Assembly (NCBI GenBank): GCA_030442055.1
Contig: JAUJEB010000009.1
Coordinates: 62,001-126,000 of the forward strand
Direction of reading: 5' to 3'
DNA length: 64,000 bases
Source: Agaribacillus aureus
Lineage (GTDB): Bacteria; Bacteroidota; Bacteroidia; Cytophagales; Cyclobacteriaceae
Part shown: positions 34,280 through 43,168 of the stretch, piece by piece
Layout: the number at the start of each line of letters is the position of its first letter
Numbering within the stretch: position 1 is the stretch's first letter
The notes under the pieces: model-generated
The model's input: the letters and a program-made list of their open reading frames with translations, nothing else
Told to the model about the DNA's origin: nothing
The model's database searches: none
Program-made: the position numbers and the translations under genes

Positions 34280-34729
34280 ATGAATCAGATCCTGTTACCT
34301 CTTATTGCTTTTTTTGCCGGAATTTTTCTGGCTGTCCAGGGTAGCTTAAATGCTCAATTGGGAGTGCTTTTAAAAAATCCTTTGTTGGCTACATTATCGG
34401 CATTTCTAAGTAGTTCCCTATTTGCCCTCCTTTTTGTATTTATTCAGGTGAGGGATTTTCCATCTGCAAAACAAATCTATGAAATTCCCTTTTACCTGTG
34501 GTTCACCGGTGGATTGTTCAGTGTATTGGGTATCAGCATGTACTACTTCACTATCCCAAAGCTGGGCGTGGCCACCATGATTTCGCTCGGGCTCTGCGGT
34601 CAGCTGATTTTTGCGGTTGTAGCCGGGCATTTTGGATGGTTCAATCTACCGGAGGAACCCATCTCCTGGCCAAGGTTTATAGGGGTAATGGCAATGATTT
34701 TGGGTATTATACTAATCAATATAAAGTAA
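34280..34729 (+). CDS. DMT-family (YdcZ-like) membrane transporter
   Basis: A 149-residue protein with about five hydrophobic segments, for example LLPLIAFFAGIFLAVQGSLNA at the start and VMAMILGIILINI at the end. Length and pattern match the half-size YdcZ/EamA-like transporters of the DMT superfamily, which act as dimers. The frame opens at a GTG at 34262, but the ATG at 34280 (MNQILLPLIAFF) gives the usual start. Its stop overlaps the next start (TAATG at 34727-34731), so translation is probably coupled to the GNAT gene. Confidence 0.86.
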   Translation: MNQILLPLIAFFAGIFLAVQGSLNAQLGVLLKNPLLATLSAFLSSSLFALLFVFIQVRDFPSAKQIYEIPFYLWFTGGLFSVLGISMYYFTIPKLGVATMISLGLCGQLIFAVVAGHFGWFNLPEEPISWPRFIGVMAMILGIILINIK

Positions 34730-35478
34730 TGAATGAACATTTGTTAACACTTAAGAATATCGAAAACCTGACATCATTATGGCAGGTGGTGGGACGGGCA
34801 GGCGGGTCATTCACCAGAAAGACAAATTACAGCTTTAACAACATTAAAAACTCCGACTGGCCAAACAGAATATGGTTTGATATTACCTATGACTTTGAGG
34901 TAAATGACATTTTGAGGATAAGGAGTGAGATGCCTGATTTATCAGGATCGTTGATCATACCATCCTGGGAGATTTTTGACCAGGAGAAAAGGGTCTTGTT
35001 CACCAACAATGGATTTCAGGAGGTATTTGAACAATGGGGTATGGGTTTGCATCTGAACCGGAATTTTGAAGGAAGCTCATCCGCTGATATCAAAACGGTT
35101 TCCACAAATCTGGAGGCCCGGATCTTTGCCGAAGCCGCCTCCTTATCTTTTGGATATCATATAAATCCGGAATTGATAGAAAGAACATTTGGCCATGAAA
35201 ATATTGAATTTTACGTAGCCGAATCCGCAGGAAAGGTCGCCGGAACCGGCATATTGTTTTGCTCGGGAAATATTGCCGGCATACATGCGGTTGGGGTGGT
35301 ACCGGCAATGCGTAGAAAGGGGATCGCTAAAAAGCTTATGCTGCATATATTGGAAAATGCCTATACTAAAAATATGGCATACGCAACCTTGCAGGCTTCA
35401 GAAATGGCAAGACCTATGTACCTGGATCTGGGTTTCAAAGACCAATTTCGCATGCATAATTTTGCCTTGCAACAATAA
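34729..35478 (+). CDS. GNAT family N-acetyltransferase
   Basis: A 249-residue protein whose C-terminal half is a GNAT domain. The acetyl-CoA-binding motif A is IHAVGVVPAMRRKGIAKKLM at about residues 184-203, and LQASEMARPMYLDLGF is motif B. The N-terminal 110 residues form a separate domain also seen in two-domain GNAT proteins. The frame is open further upstream inside the transporter gene, but the ATG at 34729 overlapping the transporter stop is the natural start. The substrate is unknown. The partner gene is a membrane exporter-like protein, and an AAC(3)-like enzyme follows. Confidence 0.88.
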   Translation: MNEHLLTLKNIENLTSLWQVVGRAGGSFTRKTNYSFNNIKNSDWPNRIWFDITYDFEVNDILRIRSEMPDLSGSLIIPSWEIFDQEKRVLFTNNGFQEVFEQWGMGLHLNRNFEGSSSADIKTVSTNLEARIFAEAASLSFGYHINPELIERTFGHENIEFYVAESAGKVAGTGILFCSGNIAGIHAVGVVPAMRRKGIAKKLMLHILENAYTKNMAYATLQASEMARPMYLDLGFKDQFRMHNFALQQ

Positions 35479-35607
35479 AGGCATCTGCAAACCAAGACGG
35501 TTCTGTATTTCACCAAACCTTGGTAATCTTAACGCCGCGCTGTTTGCACTGCACGGGGAAAGCGTGTATTTTTACGCCGACGCTTGTCCCCGTTTAAACA
35601 AGTAACT

Positions 35608-36402
35608 ATGCGACAGATTGCAGCAGAAACCCAAATGCAAACCAAAGATTCTTTAATAGAAGACCTCTGGTCGATTGGTGTGAAACCTGGTATGGATCTG
35701 ATGGTGCATTCATCTTTAAGTGCCATTGGGTGGGTATTGGGCGGAGCACCGACGGTAGTCACAGCTTTGTTGGAGGTTATTGGAAGGCAAGGTACCCTGG
35801 TGATGCCGTCCGCCACACCGCTTTGCGCAGACCCCACTAGCTGGGATGAGGTGAGTGTGCCTGATAAGTGGCTGGAAGATATTCGGATAAATTTACCGGT
35901 CTTTGATGTTAAAACAACACCCACGACCATGGGAGCCATTGCCGAGTGCTTCCGAACCTGGCCTCATACCATACGCAGTAACCATCCCATCAGCTCGGTA
36001 TGTGCCAATGGTGCCCGTGCGCAGGAGATCGTGAGCGAGCATGCACTTGCTTTTTCAGAAGGGGCCGGTACACCATTTGAAAAACTCTATGATTTGAATG
36101 CCTCCGTTTTACTCTTAGGTGTGGGCTTCAATCGCTGCACCGTGCTACATTTTGCGGAATCACTGGTGTCTAACCGAAGAACAAAGCTGAGTCGATTTCC
36201 CATGCTAAAAGATGGCCAAAGGATTTGGGAGGAAGTTCCCGACATGGGGAATGACAATAGTACGCATTTTCCTGCCGTAGGAGAGAAGTTTGTCGCTGAT
36301 AAAAATGCGCAATCGGGGTTGATAGGACAGGCAAAATCCACTCTTTTTTCGGTGCCGGAACTGGTGCGTTTTGCCAGACCTTATTTTGAAAAATTTCTTT
36401 AG
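35608..36402 (+). CDS. AAC(3)-family N-acetyltransferase
   Basis: A 264-residue enzyme of the aminoglycoside 3-N-acetyltransferase family. Conserved blocks are LMVHSSLSAIGWVLGG, GTLVMPSATPL, TTMGAIAECFRTWP with RSNHPISSV, and GAGTPFEKLYDLNASVLLLGVG. Family members transfer acetyl from acetyl-CoA to an amine; many chromosomal members have unknown natural substrates and are not resistance genes. The frame opens with TTG at 35584, but the ATG at 35608 (MRQIAAETQMQ) is preferred. It lies 129 bp after the GNAT gene, possibly under the same Crp/Fnr regulator. Confidence 0.9.
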   Translation: MRQIAAETQMQTKDSLIEDLWSIGVKPGMDLMVHSSLSAIGWVLGGAPTVVTALLEVIGRQGTLVMPSATPLCADPTSWDEVSVPDKWLEDIRINLPVFDVKTTPTTMGAIAECFRTWPHTIRSNHPISSVCANGARAQEIVSEHALAFSEGAGTPFEKLYDLNASVLLLGVGFNRCTVLHFAESLVSNRRTKLSRFPMLKDGQRIWEEVPDMGNDNSTHFPAVGEKFVADKNAQSGLIGQAKSTLFSVPELVRFARPYFEKFL

Positions 36403-36461
36403 TGAATCAGGTATAGTTGGGTTGCGCCAATAATAGCGGTCAAAAAAATCCACCGGGGACC

Positions 36462-36485
36462 TTGTTAAGTCTATTATTTTAACAA
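36462..36485. promoter_or_regulatory. Dyad upstream of the amidohydrolase gene
   Basis: TTGTTAA (36462-36468) and TTAACAA (36479-36485) are perfect 7-bp arms separated by 10 bases, 85 bases before the preferred ATG at 36570. The A/T-rich stem and lack of a T-run suggest an operator more than a terminator. Confidence 0.28.
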
Positions 36486-36569
36486 TATTGGGAAAGGGTC
36501 TTACGATTGGTAGCTGTGATTCGGTGAGCGACACGCAGGGGAGGAGTTTTGAAGTTAAACATTAACCCT

Positions 36570-37703
36570 ATGAACGATATTGCCAAAACCATTCGAATTA
36601 TGGCATTTGCTGTAATAATCTTTTCCTGCCAGGAAAAAAAAGTGGAAACGGATCGCCCTGCCGAGCTGTTACCTAAACCAAAGGAAAAAGAAATATCCGA
36701 TCTGAAGCTAAAAGATTTTAATCCGGTTTCAGTCTATAAAGTTCCACAGACCAATATTGTTAAGGCACGATATCCCATCATTGACTTGCATTCGCATCCC
36801 TATGCTAAAAATGCTGAGCAACTTCAGCAATGGGTGCAAACCATGGATGAAGTAGGCGTCGATAAAACCACTATCCTGACTTATGCCACAGGCGCCAGGT
36901 TTGATTCATTGTATAAAGTTTATGCCCAGTACCCCGACCGTTTTATCCTGTTTTGTGGTTTTGATTATACCGGTTATGACCAGCCTGATTTTGCTGCCCG
37001 GGCCGTTGCAGAGCTGGAGCGCTGCGTAAAAGTAGGAGCCCGTGGCGTTGGAGAACTTGGAGATAAAGGGAAGGGGCTTTTTTATTCAAAACCTACCCCG
37101 GCCTATGGTATGCATATTGATGATCCACGTATGGAGCCATTGATAGAAAAGTGTGGCGAACTGGGTATACCTATTAGTATTCATGTAGCAGAACCTATTT
37201 GGATGTATCTCAAGATGGATTCCCTGAATGACGGACTCATGAATGCCTATAAATGGCGACTCGACAATCAACCGGATATCCTCGATCATGAGGAGATGGT
37301 TGGGACGCTGGAAAACGCTGTTAGGAAACATCCCGGTACTACTTTCATTGCCTGCCACTATGCCAACAGCAGTTATGACCTGGGTATATTGGGTAATTTA
37401 TTTGACCGGTACCCTAACCTCTATGCTGACATCAGTGCCCGGTATGCAGAAACCGCTCCAATTCCCCGGCGCGTTAATAAATTTTTTAATCAATACCAGG
37501 ATCGCCTGGTATACGGCACCGACATGGGTATGAATAATACCATGTATCGGGTTACTTTCCGGATTCTGGAAACGGAAGACGAACATTTTTACGCGCACGA
37601 ATTATTCAGCTACCATTGGGCGTTGCACGGCTATGGTTTGGAGCCGTCAATATTAAAAAAAGTGTATCGTGAGAATGCTTTGAATATTTTGGGTAAAGAT
37701 TGA
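36570..37703 (+). CDS. Amidohydrolase-2 family lipoprotein
   Basis: A 377-residue protein with an N-terminal lipobox-like segment (FAVIIFSCQEKK), so it is probably anchored in the envelope. The rest is an amidohydrolase TIM barrel of the Amidohydro_2 type. Metal-site candidates are DLHSHPY near the start of the barrel, ISIHVAEP, FIACHYANSSYDLG and the C-terminal VYGTDMGM. The frame opens at TTG 36549, but the ATG at 36570 gives a normal signal length. The substrate cannot be predicted, although decarboxylases and lactonases occur in the family. It is transcribed alone and converges with two small minus-strand genes. Confidence 0.87.
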   Translation: MNDIAKTIRIMAFAVIIFSCQEKKVETDRPAELLPKPKEKEISDLKLKDFNPVSVYKVPQTNIVKARYPIIDLHSHPYAKNAEQLQQWVQTMDEVGVDKTTILTYATGARFDSLYKVYAQYPDRFILFCGFDYTGYDQPDFAARAVAELERCVKVGARGVGELGDKGKGLFYSKPTPAYGMHIDDPRMEPLIEKCGELGIPISIHVAEPIWMYLKMDSLNDGLMNAYKWRLDNQPDILDHEEMVGTLENAVRKHPGTTFIACHYANSSYDLGILGNLFDRYPNLYADISARYAETAPIPRRVNKFFNQYQDRLVYGTDMGMNNTMYRVTFRILETEDEHFYAHELFSYHWALHGYGLEPSILKKVYRENALNILGKD

Positions 37704-37718
37704 CCCAAATACCGGGAT

Positions 37719-38018
37719 CTAGTCGCAGGATGCTACTACCACATTTTTGAATTGAAAACTAATACAGCAGTTAAGCTCACAGGCCAGATCGGATGCGGGG
37801 TAAACCAAATCACAATAACTCTGAGGTGTCAGATCATCCCGAATGGTGCTGGCATCATGTTCCGAGGACCCTTCCTCCCAGGCTCCAAATCCGGACCCGC
37901 CGCAGCCGGTACTGCGCTTTTCATAAACACATTTAAAACAAGAGGGCCCTTCATCCTCTGAACATCCGAAGCTCATCGCCAGTGTAAAGGCGAGAGAGAA
38001 AATGATAAAGTTTTTCAT
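37719..38018 (-). CDS. Small cysteine-rich predicted lipoprotein
   Basis: A 99-residue exported protein with lipobox SFGC (Cys19). The mature part has eight further cysteines (including SCFKC, TGCGG, ACELNCC and the C-terminal ASCD), an even number consistent with four disulfides in the periplasm or at the surface. No family was recognised. It lies 32 bp after the beta-barrel-like gene on the same strand, so the two may be cotranscribed. Confidence 0.72.
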   Translation of the reverse strand: MKNFIIFSLAFTLAMSFGCSEDEGPSCFKCVYEKRSTGCGGSGFGAWEEGSSEHDASTIRDDLTPQSYCDLVYPASDLACELNCCISFQFKNVVVASCD

Positions 38019-38050
38019 AGTATTAATTTCTTTAAAATGAAACCGGGCAA

Positions 38051-38737
38051 TTATATAGAGAAAGCTATCGTTACCGCAAAAGCGCTAAGATCCACACCTT
38101 CAGTCTGTGGTTCCCGGCCATCTGGCTCCAGGTCGGTGGTGCCGGTACCCGTGGCAAAAAAACGATAGGAAGGCATAATGGCGATTTTATTGATGGCTAT
38201 GGCAAATTCTACCTGAACGGCCAATCCATAAAGCGTTTCAAGCCAGCCTTCAGCATAGGCATCGCTATCTGCGAACTGATTGCTTGCCGGAAATTCACCA
38301 TTAGAATAATGCAAATCTATCTGAGGCCCTAAGCCGAGGGAAGGAGTGAGCACGAGATTGCCTGCATCAATGGGATAGCCAAATTTCAAAAGTAACGATA
38401 AACCAAGACTCGCCCCTCCTTCAGAGATCGTTTCCCCAAGGGGAAGAAAATCCTCCGATGTTTTCCCGGTTCCGGCTCTGAACTCCGCAGCAAGGTCAGC
38501 GCGAACCGGACCCAAATCGAAAATCCCGTTTCGTTGGTATAACAGGTTTAGAAAAGTTCTGTTGAGGTTGTGTATTGGATATGAATCTCCGACGGTGCTA
38601 CTCGATAGGTTTACAAACCAGAAACTTGTGTAGGTCATATGACCAATACCGACCCCCAGATAACTTCCGGATCCGCTTTGGGCGAAACACGGTGTGCCAA
38701 ATCCCAATAAGATAAAAGCAGCTAATAACTTTTTCAT
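38051..38737 (-). CDS. Outer-membrane beta-barrel-like protein, unknown
   Basis: A 228-residue protein with a signal peptide ending PCFAQ. Strands alternate hydrophobic and polar residues with frequent aromatics (GSYLGVGIGHMTYTSFWFV, ADLAAEFRAGTG, LGLSLLLKFGYP, PSLGLGPQIDLHY), as in small outer-membrane barrels. Residues 205-215 carry an acidic patch (TDLEPDGREPQTEG), and the last strand ends AVTIAFSI, fitting a barrel end. No specific family was recognised. It precedes the cysteine-rich lipoprotein on the same strand. Confidence 0.75.
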   Translation of the reverse strand: MKKLLAAFILLGFGTPCFAQSGSGSYLGVGIGHMTYTSFWFVNLSSSTVGDSYPIHNLNRTFLNLLYQRNGIFDLGPVRADLAAEFRAGTGKTSEDFLPLGETISEGGASLGLSLLLKFGYPIDAGNLVLTPSLGLGPQIDLHYSNGEFPASNQFADSDAYAEGWLETLYGLAVQVEFAIAINKIAIMPSYRFFATGTGTTDLEPDGREPQTEGVDLSAFAVTIAFSI

Positions 38738-38955
38738 AATATGCGTGATTTTGTTGATAGTAAAAGTATTTGCCTAAAGTAGGGGGAATAAGAATGGCGC
38801 GTTGACACGGATGTTTCAATCTATAACAGCCTGGTTACATAAGTGCGAAAGCTGGCTATAGCTTGCAAAATGAAGCCGTCTCAATGCGCTTTGATTGAAT
38901 TTTTAATGGGATACAGGTGCCCTAACCTAAATAAAAGGGTTGTTATGGAATGGAA

Positions 38956-41900
38956 TTACGATGAAGACTGTAGAAATTCGGAAGGTGTTTGGCCATATTG
39001 CGCTTTAAAGCATTTGGTGAAATAAGATAAGTTGTTGAATCCGACCTCGTAGGCCACATCGGAAACCCTGCCCCAATCGCTTTTAAGAAGTTCGGCAGCT
39101 TTGTGAATTCTCATATTCCGGATAAAATCTGATGCCGACAAACCCGTTACGGCAAATAGCTTGCGGTAAAGTTGTACCCGGCTCATGCCCATTTCACGAC
39201 TCAAAAAGTTTACATTAAGTGTGTCGTCCCCCAGGTGATGTTCTACAATTTCCCTAAGACGAAGAATAAATCTGTCCTCTTGTGAGCTTGCTTCTCCGGG
39301 GCTTGGTTGAGTCATCAGCTCCCTCCGCATCTTTTCCTGCAACCTTTCCCTTCGAAGTAAAATGTTCTTAACCTTTAACTGTAATTCCTTCCGGTCAAAT
39401 GGTTTAGGCAGATAATCATCGGCACCATGTTCGAGGCCTGCCAGCTTATCGTCCCTACCGGCCTTGGCGGTAACCATGATAAATGGTATATGTGATGTTC
39501 TCTCATCGGTCTTTACCTGTCGGCAAAGCTCGTCCCCTTCCATCTTTGGCATCATCAGGTCGCTGATAATCAGATCTGGGATTTCCTCTTTGGCTATTCG
39601 AAGGCCTGTTTCACCGTCACCTGCCTCCATTAAATGGTGCTCATCTTTCAATATGCTTTTGATATACTGTCGCAAATCTTCATTATCCTCAACAATCAAT
39701 ACCTTCGGACCCTCAGACGCAGGTTGCATAGCTTCAGGATTTTGTATTTCAACTGCCACAGGAGGATCGCTATCATTATTGTTTTCTATCGATGATACTT
39801 CAACGATCTTAATGGGAAGAGTTACCTGAAAAATAGCCCCTTTGCCTTTATCTCCTTTGATTGTTATCTGACCCCTCATCAGCGTTACCAGCTCTTTGGT
39901 TAGTGCCAATCCAATGCCTGTTCCTTCATTGGCCGCTGCTTGATCCCGGATCCTATAGAAGCGATCAAATACTGCCAACCGCTCTTTTTCATCCAGGCCG
40001 GGGCCGGTATCACTGACGGTCAGTATCAGATGATCTTCATTGTTTTTGTTTATTGTTTCGGCATTGATAGTCACTTTTCCGCCCGAGGGTGTAAATTTCA
40101 AAGCATTGGAGATAAGGTTGTATACAATCATTTCCAGCTTCTCATCGTCCATCAACACCGTCGTGTTGCTGGCCGGAATTTGTACCTGATAGCTGATTTC
40201 TTTTTTTTCGGCTAATGACAAAAAAGAAGAACTCAAGGCGTTCAGGAATTTAAACAAGCTTACTTCTTTTTCATTAATTTCCAGTTTTCCGGCTTCCAGT
40301 TTAGATAAATCCAGGATTTGGTCAATAAGCCTCTTAAGTCGCTCGGTGTTTCTTTTTACAATAGACAAATGGGCTTTTTTCCCGTCGTCATCTTCCTTTT
40401 CAATAATATCATTTACCGGCCCGGAGATCAATGTTAGCGGGGTGCGAAACTCGTGGGATACATTGGCAAAAAAACGGGATTTCATTTGATTGACTTCCTG
40501 CAATTTCTCAAGTTCCATCCGTTCCAATTGTAGCTTCGCTTTGAGCCTTTCTCTCATAATCAGGGTCCGGAAAATTAGCAGAACTATCAGCAGGATTACC
40601 ATCAGATAGATCGTATATGCCCACCAGGTTTTCCAGGGTGGCGGCAGCACACGGAGTTTGATAGTGGTCATATGATCATTCCATACCCCATCGTTGTTGG
40701 TGGATTTTACTTTGAAAATGTATTCGTCGGCACTGAGATTTGTGTAGGTGGCCGTTCTGTTGGCAGCGTTGGTATGTACCCAGTCACTGTTAAACCCTTC
40801 GAGTTTGTAGGCGTAGAGATTTTTGTGGGCATTGTCAAATTCCAGGGCGGCGAAGTTAAAGGAAATAAGTTTTTGCCGGTGATCCAGGACAATGTTATCA
40901 ACAAGGTTGATATGCTGTGTCAGGATGCCGTTGGCCGCAATAGGTACCGTTTTATTGTTGATTTTGAAATCGGTAATAAATAAAGGTGGTGCAAGTTCAT
41001 TTATGTGCAGGCTGTCCGGATGAAATCGATTATAGCCATTGCCGCTGCCAAAGTAGAAATATCCGTTTTCATCCATAAAACAGGCATCGGGATTAAACGA
41101 TTGGGAGACCAAACCGTTACTTTGGTCATAATTTTTGAAATTTTGATGAAGTGGGTTGAACTTTGAAATGCCACCATTGGTAGATACCCACAAATTACCG
41201 TGTTTGTCTTCCAAAATTCCAACAATGACATCACTTGGTAATCCGTCCCGGACTGTCAACATATCAAATTTTTCTTTGCCAATATGCAGTTTGTTTAAGC
41301 CCCCGCCGTCTGTTCCGATCCACAGTATGGAGTCTGAAGTTTTGTAAACCGCCAGAACGGTATTATGGCTCAGGCTGTTGCTATTGTTAGGATCTTTTTG
41401 AAAAACGGTATAATCGCCATTTTCTTTGTTCATTTTAATTAACCCCCGGCCATAGGTTCCTACCCATAAATATCCATTTGAGCCGTCATATAAATTCAAG
41501 ATAGCCGCACTTTTTGGAGAGGCATCTCCCGGGTTATCAATGAGGAACTTTTTGAAGGAGTTGGTGCCTGGATCATAGCGGTTTAAGCCCTGCCCATAGG
41601 TGGCGGCCCAGATGATGCCGTTATTGTCCTCGTAAACATAGGAACAGAAATTTGAACTTATGGTGCCAGGATTGTCCGGCGTGGGCTGAAAGTGGTCTTT
41701 TAAACGGTAACCCCCGGGTTGACGGTTGTCCGGTCTCATTCTGAATAAACCGTTACCATATGTCGATATCCAGAGATCCTTGCGCCGGTCTATACATATT
41801 GACCATATTTCAATATTTTCCGGAATTCCGGGAAGTGCTAAATCAGTGAAATTTGAAGGCTGGGAGGTATTGTGATCAATCTTTTCTATGCTTTGCTCAG

Positions 41901-43032
41901 TGGCCACTAACAGGTGACCATCAGCATCGGAATCGAAATTGTTAACAAAGGAGTGGCCCAGGCTTAGGTGATGGTTTAAACCGCCAAAGGATTGAATAGG
42001 GTTATTTTTGAGATCAATGCGGGAAATGCCGTTTTCGGTTCCCATCCAAAGATAGTTTTGTTCGTCCTCATAAAAGATCCATATATTGTTATTAGCTATA
42101 CTGCCAGGGTTTAGGGGATCGTGACTAAAGTAGCTGAAATTATTATTCAGGTGATCATACTTTGCCAAACCCCCGCCCAGTAAGCCCACCCATAACTGCT
42201 CCTTACTGTCGGTAAAGATTGCCGCAATGCGATTTCGCGTTTTGTTAAAGTCGAAGACATAATGATCAAATTGACCGGTGTCTCTATCCAGCCTGTTCAC
42301 GCCACCTCCCCAGGTGCCCAGCCAGATATAACCTTTTGCATCTTCTGATATCGCCAGCACATTATTATTTGAGATGGAGGTTATATCACCGGCATCGTGA
42401 AGGTATGTTTGAAAAGTTTGTTTTTGGCTGTCATAACAATTCAAGCCTTCCTGTGTTCCGACCCACATATTGCCTGCGCGATCTTTAAATATGGTGTGGA
42501 TCGCGTCATTACTCAATGATTCAGGACCATCTTTTTTTATTCTCCGGAACTTTCCCGGTGCGGTCATCACGTTTATGCCTCCCCCATAGGTACCGACCCA
42601 TAATTTTCCATTTGAATCTTCCATGATGACGTTGACGCTATTATGGGAGAGGCTGGTTGTGTCGCTATCCGAATATTGGTAATTGATAAAACGGTCTAAC
42701 CGGCGGTCGTAAAGACTAAGACCTCCACCGTCTGTACCTACCCATAGGTTTCCGGCTGTATCTTCATACAGCGCCCATACACTATTGTCGGGAAGTGCTG
42801 TGGAATCTCCGTGGATATGTCTGTAAACAGTCATTTCGTAGCCATCGTATTTATTTAGCCCGTCGGTGGTACCAAACCACATAAAACCATGGGAATCTTT
42901 TATAATCTCAAACACCAGGTTGAATGACAGGCCATCAGCTACGGTAATGTGTTTAAATTTCAGTTCCGGAGATTGTGCTGGCGCGAGGTTGATGAAAGAT
43001 AAAAACAGGAGCGCGAGAAGATATTTGGTCAC
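38956..43032 (-). CDS. Hybrid two-component system protein (propeller sensor, kinase, receiver, AraC)
   Basis: A 1358-residue single-protein signalling system. A signal peptide (LLALLFLSFINLAPAQ) precedes a periplasmic sensor of about 14 two-component propeller repeats (GTDGGGLSLYD-type, residues ~25-710). A Y_Y_Y domain and a transmembrane segment near 805-825 follow. Inside, HisKA has the phospho-accepting His in VSHEFRTPLTL near 857, then an HATPase. A receiver with Asp in DLIISDLMMPKMEGDEL near 1157 and an AraC HTH to the end complete it. Such proteins sense glycan breakdown products and turn on nearby genes. No polysaccharidase lies nearby, so its target may be the susCD locus 2.4 kb away or a distant locus. 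It starts with GTG; an in-frame stop lies seven codons upstream. Confidence 0.95.
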   Translation of the reverse strand: MTKYLLALLFLSFINLAPAQSPELKFKHITVADGLSFNLVFEIIKDSHGFMWFGTTDGLNKYDGYEMTVYRHIHGDSTALPDNSVWALYEDTAGNLWVGTDGGGLSLYDRRLDRFINYQYSDSDTTSLSHNSVNVIMEDSNGKLWVGTYGGGINVMTAPGKFRRIKKDGPESLSNDAIHTIFKDRAGNMWVGTQEGLNCYDSQKQTFQTYLHDAGDITSISNNNVLAISEDAKGYIWLGTWGGGVNRLDRDTGQFDHYVFDFNKTRNRIAAIFTDSKEQLWVGLLGGGLAKYDHLNNNFSYFSHDPLNPGSIANNNIWIFYEDEQNYLWMGTENGISRIDLKNNPIQSFGGLNHHLSLGHSFVNNFDSDADGHLLVATEQSIEKIDHNTSQPSNFTDLALPGIPENIEIWSICIDRRKDLWISTYGNGLFRMRPDNRQPGGYRLKDHFQPTPDNPGTISSNFCSYVYEDNNGIIWAATYGQGLNRYDPGTNSFKKFLIDNPGDASPKSAAILNLYDGSNGYLWVGTYGRGLIKMNKENGDYTVFQKDPNNSNSLSHNTVLAVYKTSDSILWIGTDGGGLNKLHIGKEKFDMLTVRDGLPSDVIVGILEDKHGNLWVSTNGGISKFNPLHQNFKNYDQSNGLVSQSFNPDACFMDENGYFYFGSGNGYNRFHPDSLHINELAPPLFITDFKINNKTVPIAANGILTQHINLVDNIVLDHRQKLISFNFAALEFDNAHKNLYAYKLEGFNSDWVHTNAANRTATYTNLSADEYIFKVKSTNNDGVWNDHMTTIKLRVLPPPWKTWWAYTIYLMVILLIVLLIFRTLIMRERLKAKLQLERMELEKLQEVNQMKSRFFANVSHEFRTPLTLISGPVNDIIEKEDDDGKKAHLSIVKRNTERLKRLIDQILDLSKLEAGKLEINEKEVSLFKFLNALSSSFLSLAEKKEISYQVQIPASNTTVLMDDEKLEMIVYNLISNALKFTPSGGKVTINAETINKNNEDHLILTVSDTGPGLDEKERLAVFDRFYRIRDQAAANEGTGIGLALTKELVTLMRGQITIKGDKGKGAIFQVTLPIKIVEVSSIENNNDSDPPVAVEIQNPEAMQPASEGPKVLIVEDNEDLRQYIKSILKDEHHLMEAGDGETGLRIAKEEIPDLIISDLMMPKMEGDELCRQVKTDERTSHIPFIMVTAKAGRDDKLAGLEHGADDYLPKPFDRKELQLKVKNILLRRERLQEKMRRELMTQPSPGEASSQEDRFILRLREIVEHHLGDDTLNVNFLSREMGMSRVQLYRKLFAVTGLSASDFIRNMRIHKAAELLKSDWGRVSDVAYEVGFNNLSYFTKCFKAQYGQTPSEFLQSSS

Positions 43033-43093
43033 GGGATTTTTTTTAAGCCATTACTATAAATTTAATCAAAAGACGATAAGAATGGAAATTTAT

Positions 43094-43108
43094 ATTCATC
43101 GGATGAAT
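43094..43108. promoter_or_regulatory. Operator-like dyad upstream of the hybrid two-component gene
   Basis: ATTCATC (43094-43100), one base, and GATGAAT (43102-43108) make a perfect dyad 62 bases upstream of the GTG at 43032 on the minus strand. Its position fits a regulator-binding site in the promoter region. A second short dyad, GCTACC/GGTAGC (43135-43151), lies next to the stop of the PD40 gene. Confidence 0.32.
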
Positions 43109-43168
43109 CAACCCTGTTGACACCAGATATTGCGGCTACCATCGAGGTAGCTTTGAGGTGGATTAAAA

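Noticed and set aside
34498-34729. Possible fusion of the GNAT protein with sequence inside the DMT transporter
   Set aside because: The open frame extends upstream only by chance; the ATG overlapping the transporter stop is the natural start and the family length fits.
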